A stretch of DNA of 64,000 nucleotides from Chelonoidis abingdonii. Taxonomy: Eukaryota; Chordata; Testudines; Testudinidae. Under the pieces are notes generated by a model. It was not told the DNA's origin. It worked only from the letters and a program-made list of their open reading frames with translations, and did not search any database. This document shows positions 22,884-35,269 of the stretch, piece by piece (position 1 is the first letter of the stretch; the number at the start of each line of letters is the position of its first letter). Where the stretch lies: the NCBI RefSeq assembly GCF_003597395.2, contig NC_133770.1, positions 80,112,358 to 80,176,357 on the forward strand. Reading direction: 5' to 3'. Made by a program: the position numbers and the translations under genes.

Positions 22884-24392
22884 AACAGGGCGACCACTCA
22901 CTAGTGCAGTGCCTCCTGCTGGTCAGCATGGAATTAGCTCTTCCAGCCTCTGGAGCACCCTCTGCAGGCCGGTGTCTCGCCTACTGCTGGCCTCTGTGTC
23001 CCTCCTGGACCCCGGTGCCCTTCACATCAGGGTTCTGCCCCCTAGCAGCAACCCACAATCTGGGTCTCCTCACCCAGGGAAACCCCCAACCCCATATTTC
23101 CACCTTGCCTCAGGGGCTACTGCCAGTCTCCATTTAGCCCCTGCTCACTAGGACAGATGGCTCATCTTCGGCAAGAGGGATTGGACCAGTTGCCTCTGTC
23201 TATTTCTGGGCTGCCCCTCTGCAGCCCTAGTACCTTCTTTGTGGGCCCTTAACTTGGCCTGCAGGCTGGGGCTTTGCTAGGCTGGAACTCCCCAGCTCCC
23301 TCTACCCATCCCCAGCACTGCTCCACCCTAGACACCCTGCTCAGTTTCCCAGGCAGTCAGGTCCTTCTCTCTCTAAGGCACTAGAGAGAATGTGTCAGCT
23401 CCTGGCTCACTGGCCTTTTATAGGGCCAGCTGTGGCATGATTGGGGCATGGCCCCAGCTGTGGTAGCTTCCCCAATCAGCCTAACCTATTGGCTCCCAGG
23501 GGCAGCCCTTTCCCATGGCTGTTTTAACCCCTCCCGGGCTGGAACAGGGTAACTGCCCCGCTACAATCTACCATGCAAGCCTGGAGCACGATCTGCAGCC
23601 GGTCCGTTTTCAAACCGCGCCGAGGAAACAACTCTACACGCTCGTGCTCCACACCCTTCACTTCCTCACCCTCGTGTTCTGGCCCTATACAAAGTGGCGG
23701 GACCTCCTGCCACCTCTGGAGGGTGAGGAGCCCCGGTGGGCCAGCCTCTACTCCACCCTGGTCCTGAGGCCCGCCGGGGATATTAGTTGGCGGCTCCTTC
23801 ATGGGGCCGTGAGCACGGGCATCTACTTGGCGCGGTTTACCTTTGTCCCAGACACCTGCCCCTTCTGCGTTTACTTAGAGTGCGCCAGGTTGCAGCCCCT
23901 ACACCGGCTTCTCATTAACATCCTATTACGTTTCTGGCTGTACTTTTCCCCTCACGTCCTTCTCTACGCACTCCCTATCCATGGCCCCACGAAGTCCCGG
24001 GACCTCCTGGTTAACCTCCTCCTTGCCCTGGCTAAAAAGGCCATCTACACGACCAGGAGAGGAGGTTGGCCGATGGAGACTCCCGGTGACTGTGGGGCTG
24101 TTTCCGATCCTTGTCCGTTCACATATCTGGGCCGAGTTCCTCTGGCGCGTCCACTGGCTCCTGACGCTTCGAGGAGCAGTGGGCGCTGTCCGGGGTTCTC
24201 TGCTCGGTGTCCCATCCAGGCTCCTTCTTATGACCCTCTGACCACACTCCCGTCCCTGTTCTTTTATTAGTTGTCCCCCGTACTCAGTGGGCTTCTGTGG
24301 TCCTGTGGGTCCTCCCCTTAGGCTGGGGGGGGGATCCTTTAGCGGTGGGCGGGGGAAGCCCACTTCCCAGGAACCCAATAGATACACTCCAC
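22884..24392. mobile_element. 1.5 kb insertion block (LTR-like, - strand; Tx1-like LINE end, + strand) with TSD CATGC
   Basis: The Myb gene is cut between CATGC (22879-22883) and CATGC (24393-24397). The left part, read on -, begins TGTAGCGGGGCAGTTACC at 23565 and has CCCTATAAAAGGCC (about 23435), like an LTR promoter. The right part is the LINE ORF below. The two halves have opposite polarity, so the block is composite; the CATGC repeat could also be chance. Confidence 0.5.
23566..24270 (+). pseudogene. Tx1/L1-like LINE ORF2 C-terminus
   Basis: An open frame reads WRLLHGAVSTGIYLARFTFV, then DTCPFCVYLECARLQPL, then LLVNLLLALAKKAIY. This is the terminal zinc-knuckle-like (zf-RVT) domain seen after the reverse transcriptase in Tx1-group LINEs. 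A frameshift near 24060 moves the continuation (AEFLWRVHWLLTLRGAVGAV) to another frame. Only the 3' end is present, as in typical 5' truncation. Confidence 0.65.
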
Positions 24393-24917
24393 CATGCCCT
24401 TAGCGATTTTGGCATATATATCAGCATTTCTTCTGCTGGATCAGAGTTCTGCCTGCACAGATTCTTCTCCACATACAGCAATCAGATCCAATGTCCCCTG
24501 TTCGCTCCATGCTGGAGCTCGTTTGCGATTCTGGGACTGCATGGTCACCTGTTCTGCTGAGCTTACCACACTGACCAAACAGGAAATGAAATTCAAAAGT
24601 TCCCGGTGCTTTTCCAGTGTACCTGGCTAGTGCATCAGAGTCAAAAGGGCTGTCCAGAGCGGTCACATAGGAGCACTCTGGGATAGCTCCCAGAGGCCAA
24701 TACTGTCAAATTGCACAGTGCTGCATCTACACTACCCCAAATTCGACCCAGGAAGGTAGAATTTAGTGCTACTCCCCTTGTTGGGGAGGAGTATAGCAGT
24801 CAGTCTGAAGAGCCCTTTAGGTTGGAGGAACGGGGTTGGTTGTGTAGATGCATTTATTACAAAATTGACCTAACACGGCTAAATTCGACCTAACCTCCTA
24901 GTGTAGACCAGGCCTAA

Positions 24918-25720
24918 GTTGGTGGAAGGGGTAAGAGATGGACAAGTTTGTTTATATCTTTGGAGAAAACACTTCAACATATCCTCAGGGAGGGCCCAGT
25001 CCTTTTTGAATGTCTGGAAAAATGTGTAAAACGTCATGAGCACTACCACAAACAAATAAATAATACTCTGTAAATTCTCTCCTTTTTCATTTATTTATCA
25101 TTCATGTTAGGGAGTTGTTAATTTAATTTTTCACCGAACACCCCCAGCTTCATTAAAGTTTCAAATGCACTAGGGTATCCAATGTTCAGTTTTTACCTCC
25201 TCCACAGAATGAAACAGGTCTAATTTATTGAAAAGCAGTGAGAATGAAAATTCTCCAGGACCAATGTCTATTCAAGGCTACAGATTTAATACAATATTTG
25301 TACACGTCATCAATGTTCTGAATCTTAGACCACTTCGTCAGTAAACAGGGTAGCAATGTGGCAGGATGGAAAGTACTGTTCAGATGCATGTGATACAAAT
25401 AAACTTGTCATGCAAGCATGTCAGTGCTTTGCATCAACTAGGGGACATTTTGTTTGGTTACATAAATATGTAAAAGCAAGTAAAGGGCCAGATCTTTTAG
25501 CTCTTACATGGAAATTGACCTTAATGGAAATTTTGCCTCATTGAGGATTGGACTATAATATACCTATGCTGAAATGCTCCCACGTGCAAAGTAGCACTCA
25601 AGTCTTACTTAAATCCTATGCTGAATGCTTGAGAGGAATATGGACTTTGTGGTAGCCCTTTGCACAGAGGAGCATTTAACACATAGTGCATTGAATGTGA
25701 ATATTCTAGTTTTTCTTCCC
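24918..25720. other. No gene recognised
   Basis: AT-rich intergenic DNA. Confidence 0.4.
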
Positions 25721-25723
25721 CAA

Positions 25724-25800
25724 ATCATAGAATCATAGAATACCAGGGTTGGAAGGGACCTCAGGAGGTCATCTAGTCCAACCCCCTGCTCAATTAAATC
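25724..25800 (-). repeat. CR1 LINE 3' end fragment, antisense
   Basis: The + strand reads atcatagaatcatagaatac and then gggttggaagggacctcagg, the reverse of the diagnostic CR1 3' tail. Weaker CR1 sequence may extend a little further right. Confidence 0.85.
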
Positions 25801-26479
25801 CCATGATGTTTGGAAGTACTGACAATGGGGGCCAAACTGCTTCTGGCCAACACCAAAACTGGGGAGCTGCAAAGGTGGCATAAAGCCATAAAGCCATTTT
25901 TGTCCCCTACCCCAAGCGAGTTTTGCACCAAGCACAATTCAGCTGCTCCTAAGAACTGGACCAATTACTGGGAGGACAACACTGGATCTTTCAGGAGAGA
26001 AAATGGGAGAAACATAGTATTAAAAAATTAGAATAAAGATGTAAGTGTGGGGAGGGAAAGAGTCATGCAGTGCTTTGAAGGTGAGTACAAAGATTGGGAA
26101 GAAAGACAGTTACCTCTTTTCAAGAACTACCACCATGAAAAGTTTATTCAGGATGTTGCAGCATAAGTATTCCACTGACTTCCTGTTCCATTGTTATTTT
26201 ATTTACACTGTGTAAACAAACAAAGGTGCTGAAGCACCATTCCTTATTCTGTAGGTCAATGTGCTGCCTATCGCTTCAAAAGAACTAATTCCACAATTGT
26301 GACAGGTTTGTGATGTGTATATCGAATGTGACTGCCAAATTAATTCCTAATGGCTGCACATGACATGTTTTGACTAATTAGCTTAATTTTAAACCATAAC
26401 TCCACCTTAAAATGCTGCATTTATATATATTAAAATATGTATTAAAGGGAAAATATATTAATTTGTAATATAGTGCCAC
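25801..26479. other. No gene recognised
   Basis: Intergenic AT-rich DNA between the CR1 tail and the start of the I-like LINE. Confidence 0.4.
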
Positions 26480-28831
26480 CTAGAGGTCAAAAGCTTTTGG
26501 GGAATGTGGAATAAGAAAACTGATGGGTGCCCATGCCACCCAAGCAGAGCAGGTTAAATTAGATCAATTAACATACAGCACCTGCAGGAGAGCCAGGACT
26601 TCATAAAACCTAATGGAAGATGAAGTTCAGTTGTGAAGGAGCAGGTTGGGCCTGGATTCAGGGATAAACCTGAGAAAAGAAGGGACCTGGGCTGGGAACT
26701 CAGAGGCAGCTTGGGCTTGCAGGCTAGAGCTGAGAATACAGGTTGAGAGGGAGAGGCTGGAAGTTATGATGGAAAATGAGGGAGAAGCAGCAAGGGATGA
26801 GGAATGGCTTTAGAGTAGGAAGAAGAAAAAAGAATGGTGATATCTGTATCTGAAAAGAAGGGAGCAGATGGGTATGATACAAAGAATAAGGGAAAGGATC
26901 AACATTTTACAATTATCAATTCACTTGCTGAAGATGTGGAAATAGGAGATGCTAATCCCTTGAAACAGCAGAATGGCTAATGTGAAGTGTCAGATATATT
27001 AAGAGCTAAAAGAATGCAGGGTGGAGATTTATTAGAATGTACACACAAGGAACAGTCTGATAAACTTAAAACTATGTTTTTTGCCAGCTACCTAAATTTA
27101 TGACAGAAGCAAGAGAGGTAATGTATGGAGTTACTCTAGGCATGACTGAGGATAAAATTAAAAGAGGGTACAGATGAGGACCAAGTGCTGTTTGTTAAGC
27201 AACTAATTAGAAGCAAAGAGGGAGACATGGTTTAACATTTAAAGATGCAATGCTACCCAGTAGGGTTAGTATAGGATATCAACTTTTCTGGTTTTAAACC
27301 ATATATCCCAGCCCCTTTGAGATGTTATAAATGTCCAAGGTTTGGGCATGTGGTAGCCGTCTGTAAGGGGAAAACAAGGCTTGGTAAATGTGGAGGAGAA
27401 CACGCATAAGAAAACTGTATGGAAGGAACAGAACTAAAATGCAGCAATTGTGGGGATAAGCACAGTGGGAGCAGAATGAGCTAGAGAGAAACAGAAAACT
27501 AAAACTATCCATAAAATCTCCTATGCAGTAGCTACCAAAAGATATTCACGGTGGAATGTGGAGAAGGAGGAAAATACCAGAGAAGGAAAACAGCTACTGG
27601 TACAACAATGCACTGTTTAGGGCAGGAAAGATAATGTTTTGCTTGTAGATAAAGGGAAGTTTATAGCATTTATGATGAAAGGTAGGGAAGAAAACAAAGA
27701 ATACAAATTGTAACAAAAGTGGCAGAAAAGTATTTGCGTATTGGCAATTTCTCAATAGTCTGCATTCATGTAATTTTAAATGAAGGTAACAGTAGTTTAA
27801 ACAACATGGTTCCAACATTTTTTTGCTGGAACACACATAGTTTAACCACACTTGGTCAGGAATTAAAGAAAAATGTTTTTGAAATGGAAAACCTGATATA
27901 TGTGTACAAGAAACATGATTAGCGAGAAAACTTAATGCGTAGACCTCCAGGGTAAGATATAATCATATCTGACAGAATAACAAGAGGAGGAGGGATCTGT
28001 ACATTTACAAAGGAAGGTCTTAGTTATGTTGAAATAGATGTACAGAACTTAAGTTTTGAGTACAGTGCTGTAGAGGTTCCTCTGCAGAATAATACCACCT
28101 TCATAGGAACCTATAGCGTTTACAACCCATGTAAAAAGCTAGATAATCTACAATTAGAAGAGTTAGTTAAGGGTGTCAAACGCAAGTATATTATTTGTGG
28201 AGACTTTAATAGCCAAATGAATTATGGGGAAGCAGGAAAACGGATTATAATGGCAAATGCCTGAAACGGTTCATTGACATGCATAACATGGTATTGCTCA
28301 ATACTGGAGCACATAGGTGCCAACTCTGTGGGTGCTCCGGGGCTGGAGCACCCACAGGAAAAAATTGGTGGTCATTCAGCACCCACCAGCAGCTCCTCAC
28401 CTAGCTCACTTCCACCTCCTCCCCTGAGCGTGCTGCGTGCTTGCTTTTCCCCCCTAGCTCTCAGTGCTTGCACCTTGAAACAGCAGTTTCCGTGTAGCTG
28501 GGAGGGAGGGAGGGAGGAAGAGGTGGGGCTGGGGATTTGGGGAAGGGGTTGGAATGGGGTGGGGCAGGCATGGGGAAAGGGTGGAGTCAGGCAGGGCCGG
28601 GGAGCACGAGCCTCCACTGGCACCAGGGAAAGTTAGTGCCTATGCTGGAGCACCTATTAGATTAATTTGGTGTGGAACCTTTTCATGTTTAGATCTGGGA
28701 ATTCAACAAGTAGTTGTGGGTGGGAAATCTCTGAAGAAGATGGAATAGGAAATGATCACTTCCCATTCTGCTAATTACATATCAAGGAAAAGATAATGTT
28801 GAAAACACTGAAGGAATTCCTACCTGAAGCC
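26480..28831 (+). pseudogene. I/Nimb-like LINE: ORF1 zinc knuckles and ORF2 endonuclease
   Basis: ORF1 remains at about 26850-27580 include a perfect CX2CX4HX4C knuckle (CYKCPRFGHVVAVC, 27325) and a further one near 27440 (CSNCGDKHSGS). ORF2 starts near 27805 with an endonuclease of the EEP fold: WNTHSLTTLGQELKK, RGGGICTFTKEGLSYVE, GTYSVYNPCKKL and IICGDFNSQMNYG (about 28193). After the hAT insertion it continues APIRLIWCGTFSCLDLGIQQ. The LINE resumes at 37206. Stops and frameshifts are scattered. Clade name is inferred from the knuckles plus EEP layout. Confidence 0.75.
28312..28644. mobile_element. hAT MITE in the LINE endonuclease, exact 8-bp TSD CTGGAGCA
   Basis: Ends are CATAGGTGCCAACT and AGTTAGTGCCTATG (near-inverted); CTGGAGCA is repeated exactly at 28304-28311 and 28645-28652. 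Removing the element plus one TSD restores the LINE frame (LLNTGAPIRL). The body is GC-rich and non-coding. Confidence 0.9.
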
Positions 28832-28834
28832 TTA

Positions 28835-29052
28835 GGGCACGGCTGTACTAGAGAGTTTACAGCAGTGCAGCTGCACCAATGCAGCTGCGCTGCTGTAAGC
28901 TATCTAATGTAGTTGCACTAAGTTGATGTGAGAGTGGTCTCCAGTTGGCTTAACTACTCCAGCCTCTGTGAGTGGCAGAAGCTGGAGTAGTTCTCCTGCT
29001 GACATAGTGTAGTCCCCAGCGGTGCTTATGTCAGTGTAATTTATGTCACTCA
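28835..29052. mobile_element. MITE, left part (interrupted by Harbinger), TSD TTA
   Basis: It starts TTA|GGGCACGGCTGTACTAGAG. The right end of the same element is at 37124-37202 (cataccactgagcaacataa ... AGACATAGCC|TTA). A palindromic core gcagctgcaccaatgcagct is visible. Confidence 0.7.
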
Positions 29053-29212
29053 GGCCTGGTCTACACTACGCCGTTAAATCAATTTTAACAGCGTTAAATC
29101 GATTTAACGCTGCACCCGTCCACACTACAGTGCTCTTTAAATCGATTTAAAGGGCTCTTTAAATCGATTTCTGTACTCCTCCCCAACGAGAGGAGTAATG
29201 CTAAAATCGATA

Positions 29213-29237
29213 NNNNNNNNNNNNNNNNNNNNNNNNN
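29213..29237. other. Assembly gap (25 N)
   Basis: Exactly 25 N within the left end of the second Harbinger. Confidence 0.99.
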
Positions 29238-29649
29238 TGTAAGATGACGAGATAAGAAGAGATTAACAGCTTATTCAGAAGAAGGGAAAAGAGGAATGAA
29301 CATACACTACTATTCACCCAATCACCTGATTAGCTGGAGCCACATGACTACACTCTAGTTGATCACAAACTCAGAATCTTAAAACATCTTTTCTTTCTCC
29401 GGTCTGTCGCTCTATCAATATCATCAAATCAGTTTTCCGTTTCAGGCGGTTCCTGATGATCTTTTGCGCAGTAAAAGCCAAAAAAAGACTCACTTTCTTT
29501 GAACATTAATACTTGGAAACTGCACAGAGCAGTCAGGGGATGCTATTTCTTAAAACTATTTTTAAAAAGACCTGAATTTATAAGATGGACTGTTCAATTT
29601 TGTTTCTAAAGGTACAGCCCCGCCATCTGAGAGTCAAAGGTGCCCAAGT

Positions 29650-32105
29650 CGATTGTTTTAAACCATCTATCCCAGCCTTGAGATGTTTAAAATGTCCAAG
29701 GTTTGGGCATGTGTAAGCCGTTTTCAAAGGTGGGAAAACACCATAGGCTTGTGATCAAGACTCGAAGGAGAACAACGCTATTACAGAAGAGCTGTACTCC
29801 GGATGGCCACCAGAACTAAAATGCAGCAAAATGTGTGGGGATGAAGCAGCCAGTCGCCTGTACGCAGAACTTGAGCTGAGAGAAATACAGATAAACTAAA
29901 CTATTCTCCTAAAATCTCCTAGTCAGTAGGCTACCAAAGAGATACTCTTTCTCCTCCCCACTGTTCCTGGACCCCTTCTAAACCATTGTGGACTACTCCT
30001 GCTAAGGAGAGAGGAAAATACCAGTAAGGAAAGACAGTACTGGCTACAAACAAGTGCATCGTCGTTCGTTGGCAGGCAAAGATAGATGTTTTCTTGTAGA
30101 TATAAGGATGGAGGTTTTATAGCATTTATAATGAAAGGTAGGGAAGAAAACAAAGAATATCAAATTGTAACCAAAAGTTGGCAGGAAAAGATATTTGCGC
30201 GTATTGGCAATTATCTGCATAGTGCTGCATTCATGTAATTTAATGAAGTAACAGTAGATGTAAACAACTGGTTCCAAACATTTTTTGTGCCTGGAACACA
30301 CATAGTTTAACACACTTGGTCGAGAATTAAAGAAAAAAATGTATTTGAAACTAGGAAAACACTCGATATTGAATGGTGTACACAAGAAAGCATGTATTTA
30401 GCGCGAAATGATTATGCGTAGGACCCAGGTAAGATTGAATCATATCTGACAGAATAACGAAGAGGTAGGAGGGATCTGTTTACATTTACAGGAAGATCTT
30501 AGTTAGTGTTCGTTAAATAGATGTACAGAACTTAAGTTTTGGGTAATCTAGTGCTGTTGTCAGAGTTCCTCTCTGCCAGAATATATACACCCTTCATAGG
30601 AACCATATAGCGTTTAAAACCCAAGTAAACATGAGCTTAGATAATCGTACAATTAGAAGAGTTAGTATAAGTGGTGTCAAACGCAACGCATGATATATTG
30701 CTTTGTGGAGACTTAAATAGCCAATGAATTATGGGAAGAGGAAAACGGATTATATGGCAACATGCCTGAAACGGTTTCATTGACGATAGATCCCATAAAC
30801 ACCCCACACCCCTCCCCTCGGTATTGCTCAAGGATGACTGAGCACATAGGTGCTAACTCTGTGGCGTGCTCCGGGTGGAGCACCGCACAGGAAAAAAATT
30901 TGCGTGGTTCAAATTCAGCACCCACCAGCAGCTCGACACCTAGCTCACTTCCACTCCTCCACCTGAGTCAGTGCTCGCTAGTGTTGCGTTTATATCCCCC
31001 TAGCTCTCTGAGTTGCGCTGCACCTTTTGAGATAACACAGTCAGCGTTCCGTGTAACTCGGACGGGAGAGTAGCGTAGGCATCTCAATGTCAACACAAAA
31101 GGGAGAGACTCGCAAATATACCCATTACCCAATAAGGCTCACTGAAAGGGAAAGGTGTGGAATAGGGAAGCGGAGGAAAAGGTGGGGGATCTGGGGGATA
31201 TTGTGGGGAACTGGGGTTGGGATGGGGATGTATGCGTTTGTAAGAATGTCAGGCGAAATGGGGAAAGGTGGTGCAGTCAGCAGGGCAGGGGTTGGTTTGA
31301 GCGACGAAAAGACCTCCCATGAGGTGCACCAAGAGGAGTAAAGTTTTTAGTAGTCCTTCATTTCGCTTTGGACCGACCACCATCTATTATGATTAATTTA
31401 AGGTCGTGTGGAACACCTCTTTTTTTCAAAAAGGCATGAATATTAGAGCTCCTGGAGAAATGGCGCACCAACAGTTTACGTTTCGTTGTACAAGCTGCTC
31501 CATATTGTGGGCTTGAAGAATTATCTGGCACATGAAGATAGTTACTTCTTGCGGCAATTAGGAATGATCACTTCCCATTTCTACTCGTAAAGTCTACCAT
31601 TATAGAAGGATCAATACAGCAACATTATGCTATTTGTGAATAACATATGATATGTTGGAATTTTACTAACTCACGGCCCTTGCAAGCCTAAGGGCCATCG
31701 CGGCCTGTACTAGTGGAGGAGTTTACAGCTAGTCCAGACTCGCGACCTCAATGAGGCTGCGCTGCTTGTAAGGGCATAATCTAATGTAGTATCACTAATT
31801 GTGACATGTGAGACGTCGCGCTCTCCAGTTGGCTTAACTCTTCAGCCTCTGTGGGCAGAAGCCTGAGAACGCGTAGTTTCCTGCATGACATAGTTGTATT
31901 TAAGTCCCACGCAAAACCCTAGGTACTCCATGCTAGTTGTCAGTTGTAATTATGTCACTAGGCCTGGTCTACACTACGCCGTTAATATCAATTTTAACAG
32001 CAAGTTAAAATCGATTTAACGCTGCACTCCGTCCACTCTACAGTGCTCTCTTTAAATCCGATTTAAAGGGCTCTTTAAATCGATTTCTGTACTCCTCCCC
32101 AGACG
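29650..32105 (+). other. Indel-rich duplicate of 27290-29180 (probable gap-filling artefact)
   Basis: Landmarks recur in the same order: the CCHC-coding stretch (atgtccaaggtttgggcatg), the EEP pieces, the hAT MITE at the same site (gagcacataggtgctaactc), the MITE start, and the Harbinger end ggcctggtctacactacgcc. The copy is longer by about 30% and differs by dense small insertions. An independent duplication could not easily share all nested insertions yet differ this much. Confidence 0.85.
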
Positions 32106-32299
32106 AGACGCAGATTTAAGTGCTTAAGAAGTCAGATTATTACTATTCGGAATAGTGTTGGTGTGGAACGGAAATTCGCCGTTGCTCGCTAGCACCGTAT
32201 CGGTAGTGGTATCCCACAGTGCACCGGTGACCGCTCTGGACAGCAATCAGAACTCAGAGACGCACGTGCCAGTAAACAGGAAAAGCCCCGCGAACTTTT

Positions 32300-32930
32300 G
32301 AATTCAATTTCCTGTTTGGCCAGTGGTGGAGCCTGATTCAGCAACAGGTATCACGCAAGAGCTCACAGCAGCAGGTACAAATGCAGTCTCTGAGAATCGA
32401 AAAAGAGCCACCAAGCATGGACCAACAAGAAGGTACTGGATCTGAATCGCTAGTATTAGGGAGAGGACAGGCTAACAGAACTCCGTTCGAAAAGACGAAA
32501 TGAAAAATATTTGATTAAAGATATTCATAAGGCTATGATGGGAGAAGGCCAACAGGCAGGGACTCAGATGCAGTGCAGAGTGAAAGTGTTAAAGAGCTCA
32601 AGACAAGCATACCAGGAAAACAAAGCATTCAATCAGAAGATCAGGGTCAGGGCCAAAACATGCCACTCTACACTCGAGCTGAGCTGCATTCAAATTTTAG
32701 GGGCTGTGCCACCACTACCCCCCCTTGTCGTGGATTCCGAGGTGGGAGTATAATATCTGAACCATGGCTGAGGATTCGTGGGAGGGGAGAGGAGGAGGAG
32801 GAGGAATGAGCGAGGATGACTTGCAGCAGCACACAGCAACTGCCATACCCAAACAGCCGGAGCTTTTTGTGCCCAGACGGCGAATTACCTCCCAGCCCTC
32901 CCAAGCCACTAGCCAAATCCAGTGAAGCCA
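32300..32930 (+). pseudogene. Harbinger Myb/SANT-like gene of the second element, indel-rich
   Basis: Frames spell parts of the family: RKRATKHGPTRRYW (about 32397), MQCRVKVLKSSRQAYQ (about 32570), PPLPPLVVDSEVGV (about 32715) and a Glu-rich stretch near 32790. Compared with the intact copy at 45778-46506 it has many single-base indels, which may be sequencing error. Confidence 0.7.
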
Positions 32931-35269
32931 TGGAAGCGGACTCTGGTGGTGTACTTTATGTCAAATATTGAAACATGGTTTAAAAGGCACGCGTTTTTTT
33001 AATGATTGATTTGCCATCAGGGCTTGAATGCATTCGCAAGCCAAGTAGTTTACAGGAAAAGTTTGTGTAACATGTCTGGGATGGAGGCGGAAATTCCTCC
33101 AAAGAAATCTCCATGAATTTTTCCTGGAAGGTACTTCCAAAAAGCCTTTTGCAGATAGGTTTCTCTGGCAAGGCAGCCTTATTCGTCCACGACATGGTTA
33201 GACAACTTTAACAGCCATGCCTATGTAGCAAGTAATTGAGGTATCATCGCGACAAAGCACAGTTCTCGCGGTATGGTCCCCGGTGATTGCTGCCGCATTC
33301 TAGAAAGAAAACAGCCGACTCTTTATCTGCAGTGTTATCCTGCAGGAGAGTTTATATCGTGTCATAGGTAACCTGGCTGAAGAATAACAGGAACAGAGAT
33401 CCGGCCCATTCTCCTACTGAAGCCTTTCGATTTGCATTTTAAATCAACTTCCTTCCTTGACGTCGCAAGTTCGTGGGGTGAGGGAGAAAGGATAGCGCTG
33501 CACTTTGAGCTAGCAGAATGCTTCCCCGCTACCAGACACGTGGGTGGGGGGGGAAGAAGGGATGATTAGCAGTGATCTTCATGATAAGGCCAGCCATGTG
33601 GTGGGGCAGGCGCTGAAGGAGCAATCCCTATGGACTAGGGAAACAGGGGTGGTTGGCGTCTGCTGCTGCTGTATACAGCGAGAAAAAGGCATCACTTAGG
33701 GGCACTGCGTATATTGAAGCTGGAGAGTCAAACATGAAAGCGCTTACATGGCCCGCATGGAACTTGATTTATGCATGCACGGACGCTGTGTCATTGAGAT
33801 CTGGTAACACCAGAGCCATCGAAGCGTCATATTAATTGATGCGAAATGCGACACTTGTAGGAATCCAGATGTGCTATGAAGGTGGATAGTGATTGTCTCA
33901 CGTGAAAGACATAGTTATAACCATTTGTTCTGTTTAAAATGTACTCTTTTTTAACATAACTTCTCTCCCTGTTTTCTCACCTCCCACTAGATACAGTATT
34001 CTGCCATTTATTATATTCAGTCATGAGCCCTCTACTCACATAACTCGCTGAGTACTCGAGAGGCGGAACAAGACGGCCATGATCTATGAGATGAAAGGCA
34101 AATGATAGAGTAGAGGAGTCTCAATCAAGATGAAAATGTTCTTGTATAAATACATGGAACAGAAAATAACCCGCCCCAATGGAAAGAGCTCGATCAGAAT
34201 GGTGGAAGGAGCGTTGCTAGCCAAAGTACAGGAGACGTGCCAGTGAACGTGAGATCCAGGAGGGGACCAACGTTTTTTGATAGGAGAGGACACTTCAAGA
34301 TGAGTTTGGGTGGCGAATGGCCAGAAATCTCTTCGCATCCCCCTCTTGCGTGTCTCTCCTAGCTTACTGGCCTGCGGGATACTGCTCTTCAAGATGCTGC
34401 GACGCTGCTGCTGATTCGATAACTGATTATCACTCTGCATGTACATAGGCCGTGTGGAAATCATTTCAGTTGTATCTGAAGAGCAGCTGTGATGTATCTA
34501 ACCTACCTTATGGATTGACTCGTATATTCAAAGTTATAAAGTACTGTCTAGAGCCATTACAGAACAGTCCTCTATTTGCATATGTAACACTCATCTTAGT
34601 ACTCACAATGTTCCATAAGTCCTAGTCCGTCACCGGCATACGTTTGTTTTCATTGTTTTCTCAGAAGTTATTGAAGTAGAGACACGCCCACATTGTGGAA
34701 TGACTAAGTGCTTTAAGTCTTGATTTAGATCGTGGGTGGACGCGCACTTTCGCAGACATTGCGCCTACTCCACACTCCTCACTCTCCAAACGGCAAAAGT
34801 AGGAACGTCCAGATCTATAAAGCTCAGACATATACTCACACGATAAAATGTGGTGAGTCTGCAAGTTTTTTTGAAATGACTTAATAATGGCCTTATCTTC
34901 CTCTCTACCATCCTATCCTCCTCCTCAAACTTTCTATTCACTACACAGCATGAATAAACTCATTAGATAAAATTCTTCTAACCTGGCTTACTTATAATTA
35001 CTTTTTAACAAGAGTGCGAAAGAATACATGCCCGCAAAGGGGAGAGGTGGGTTGCTCTCAGGGAAACTCTATAAAGAATACTTGTGATTTTTAAATGTAT
35101 TAGTGACTTTATTCTGTAAAGCAATTACATAATAATCAAACGAGGGTGTGGTGGAGTGGAACTCTACGCTACAGGTGATAGGAAGTCAATGAAAGAGAAG
35201 CCAGGTTTGGTTGTTGATTCTTGGAAGGGGATCTAACTAAAACCACCCCACAAGCAGTCGCACCGTACC

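Larger units (their letters stand above)
22441..24666 (-). pseudogene. Harbinger Myb/SANT-like DNA-binding protein, split by insertion
   Basis: The C-terminal part at 22884-22441 reads RGYTRDAQQCTVKIKKLRQA, then FYDQLHGIL, followed by an acidic stretch with seven Glu. The N-terminal part (TALDSPFDSDALARYTGK) lies at 24666-24400. The intact relative at 45778-46506 shows the two belong together. Between them is the block 22884-24392. In the family this protein binds the transposon ends and helps nuclear import of the transposase. Confidence 0.8.
19168..24914 (+). mobile_element. PIF/Harbinger transposon, near full length, with later insertions
   Basis: Ends are GGGCATGTCTACACTA and TAGTGTAGACCAGGCC, flanked by TAA (19165-19167, 24915-24917). 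The two-gene layout is typical: a DDE transposase on + (19532 to about 21050) and a Myb/SANT-like protein on - (22441 to about 24666). A Cry SINE (about 20598-20745) interrupts the transposase, and a 1.5 kb block (22884-24392) splits the Myb gene. Confidence 0.9.

Noticed and set aside
23515..23565. Start of a 251-codon gene at 23515
   Set aside because: The first 17 codons are in the LTR-like segment; the real homology to a LINE starts after about 23580.
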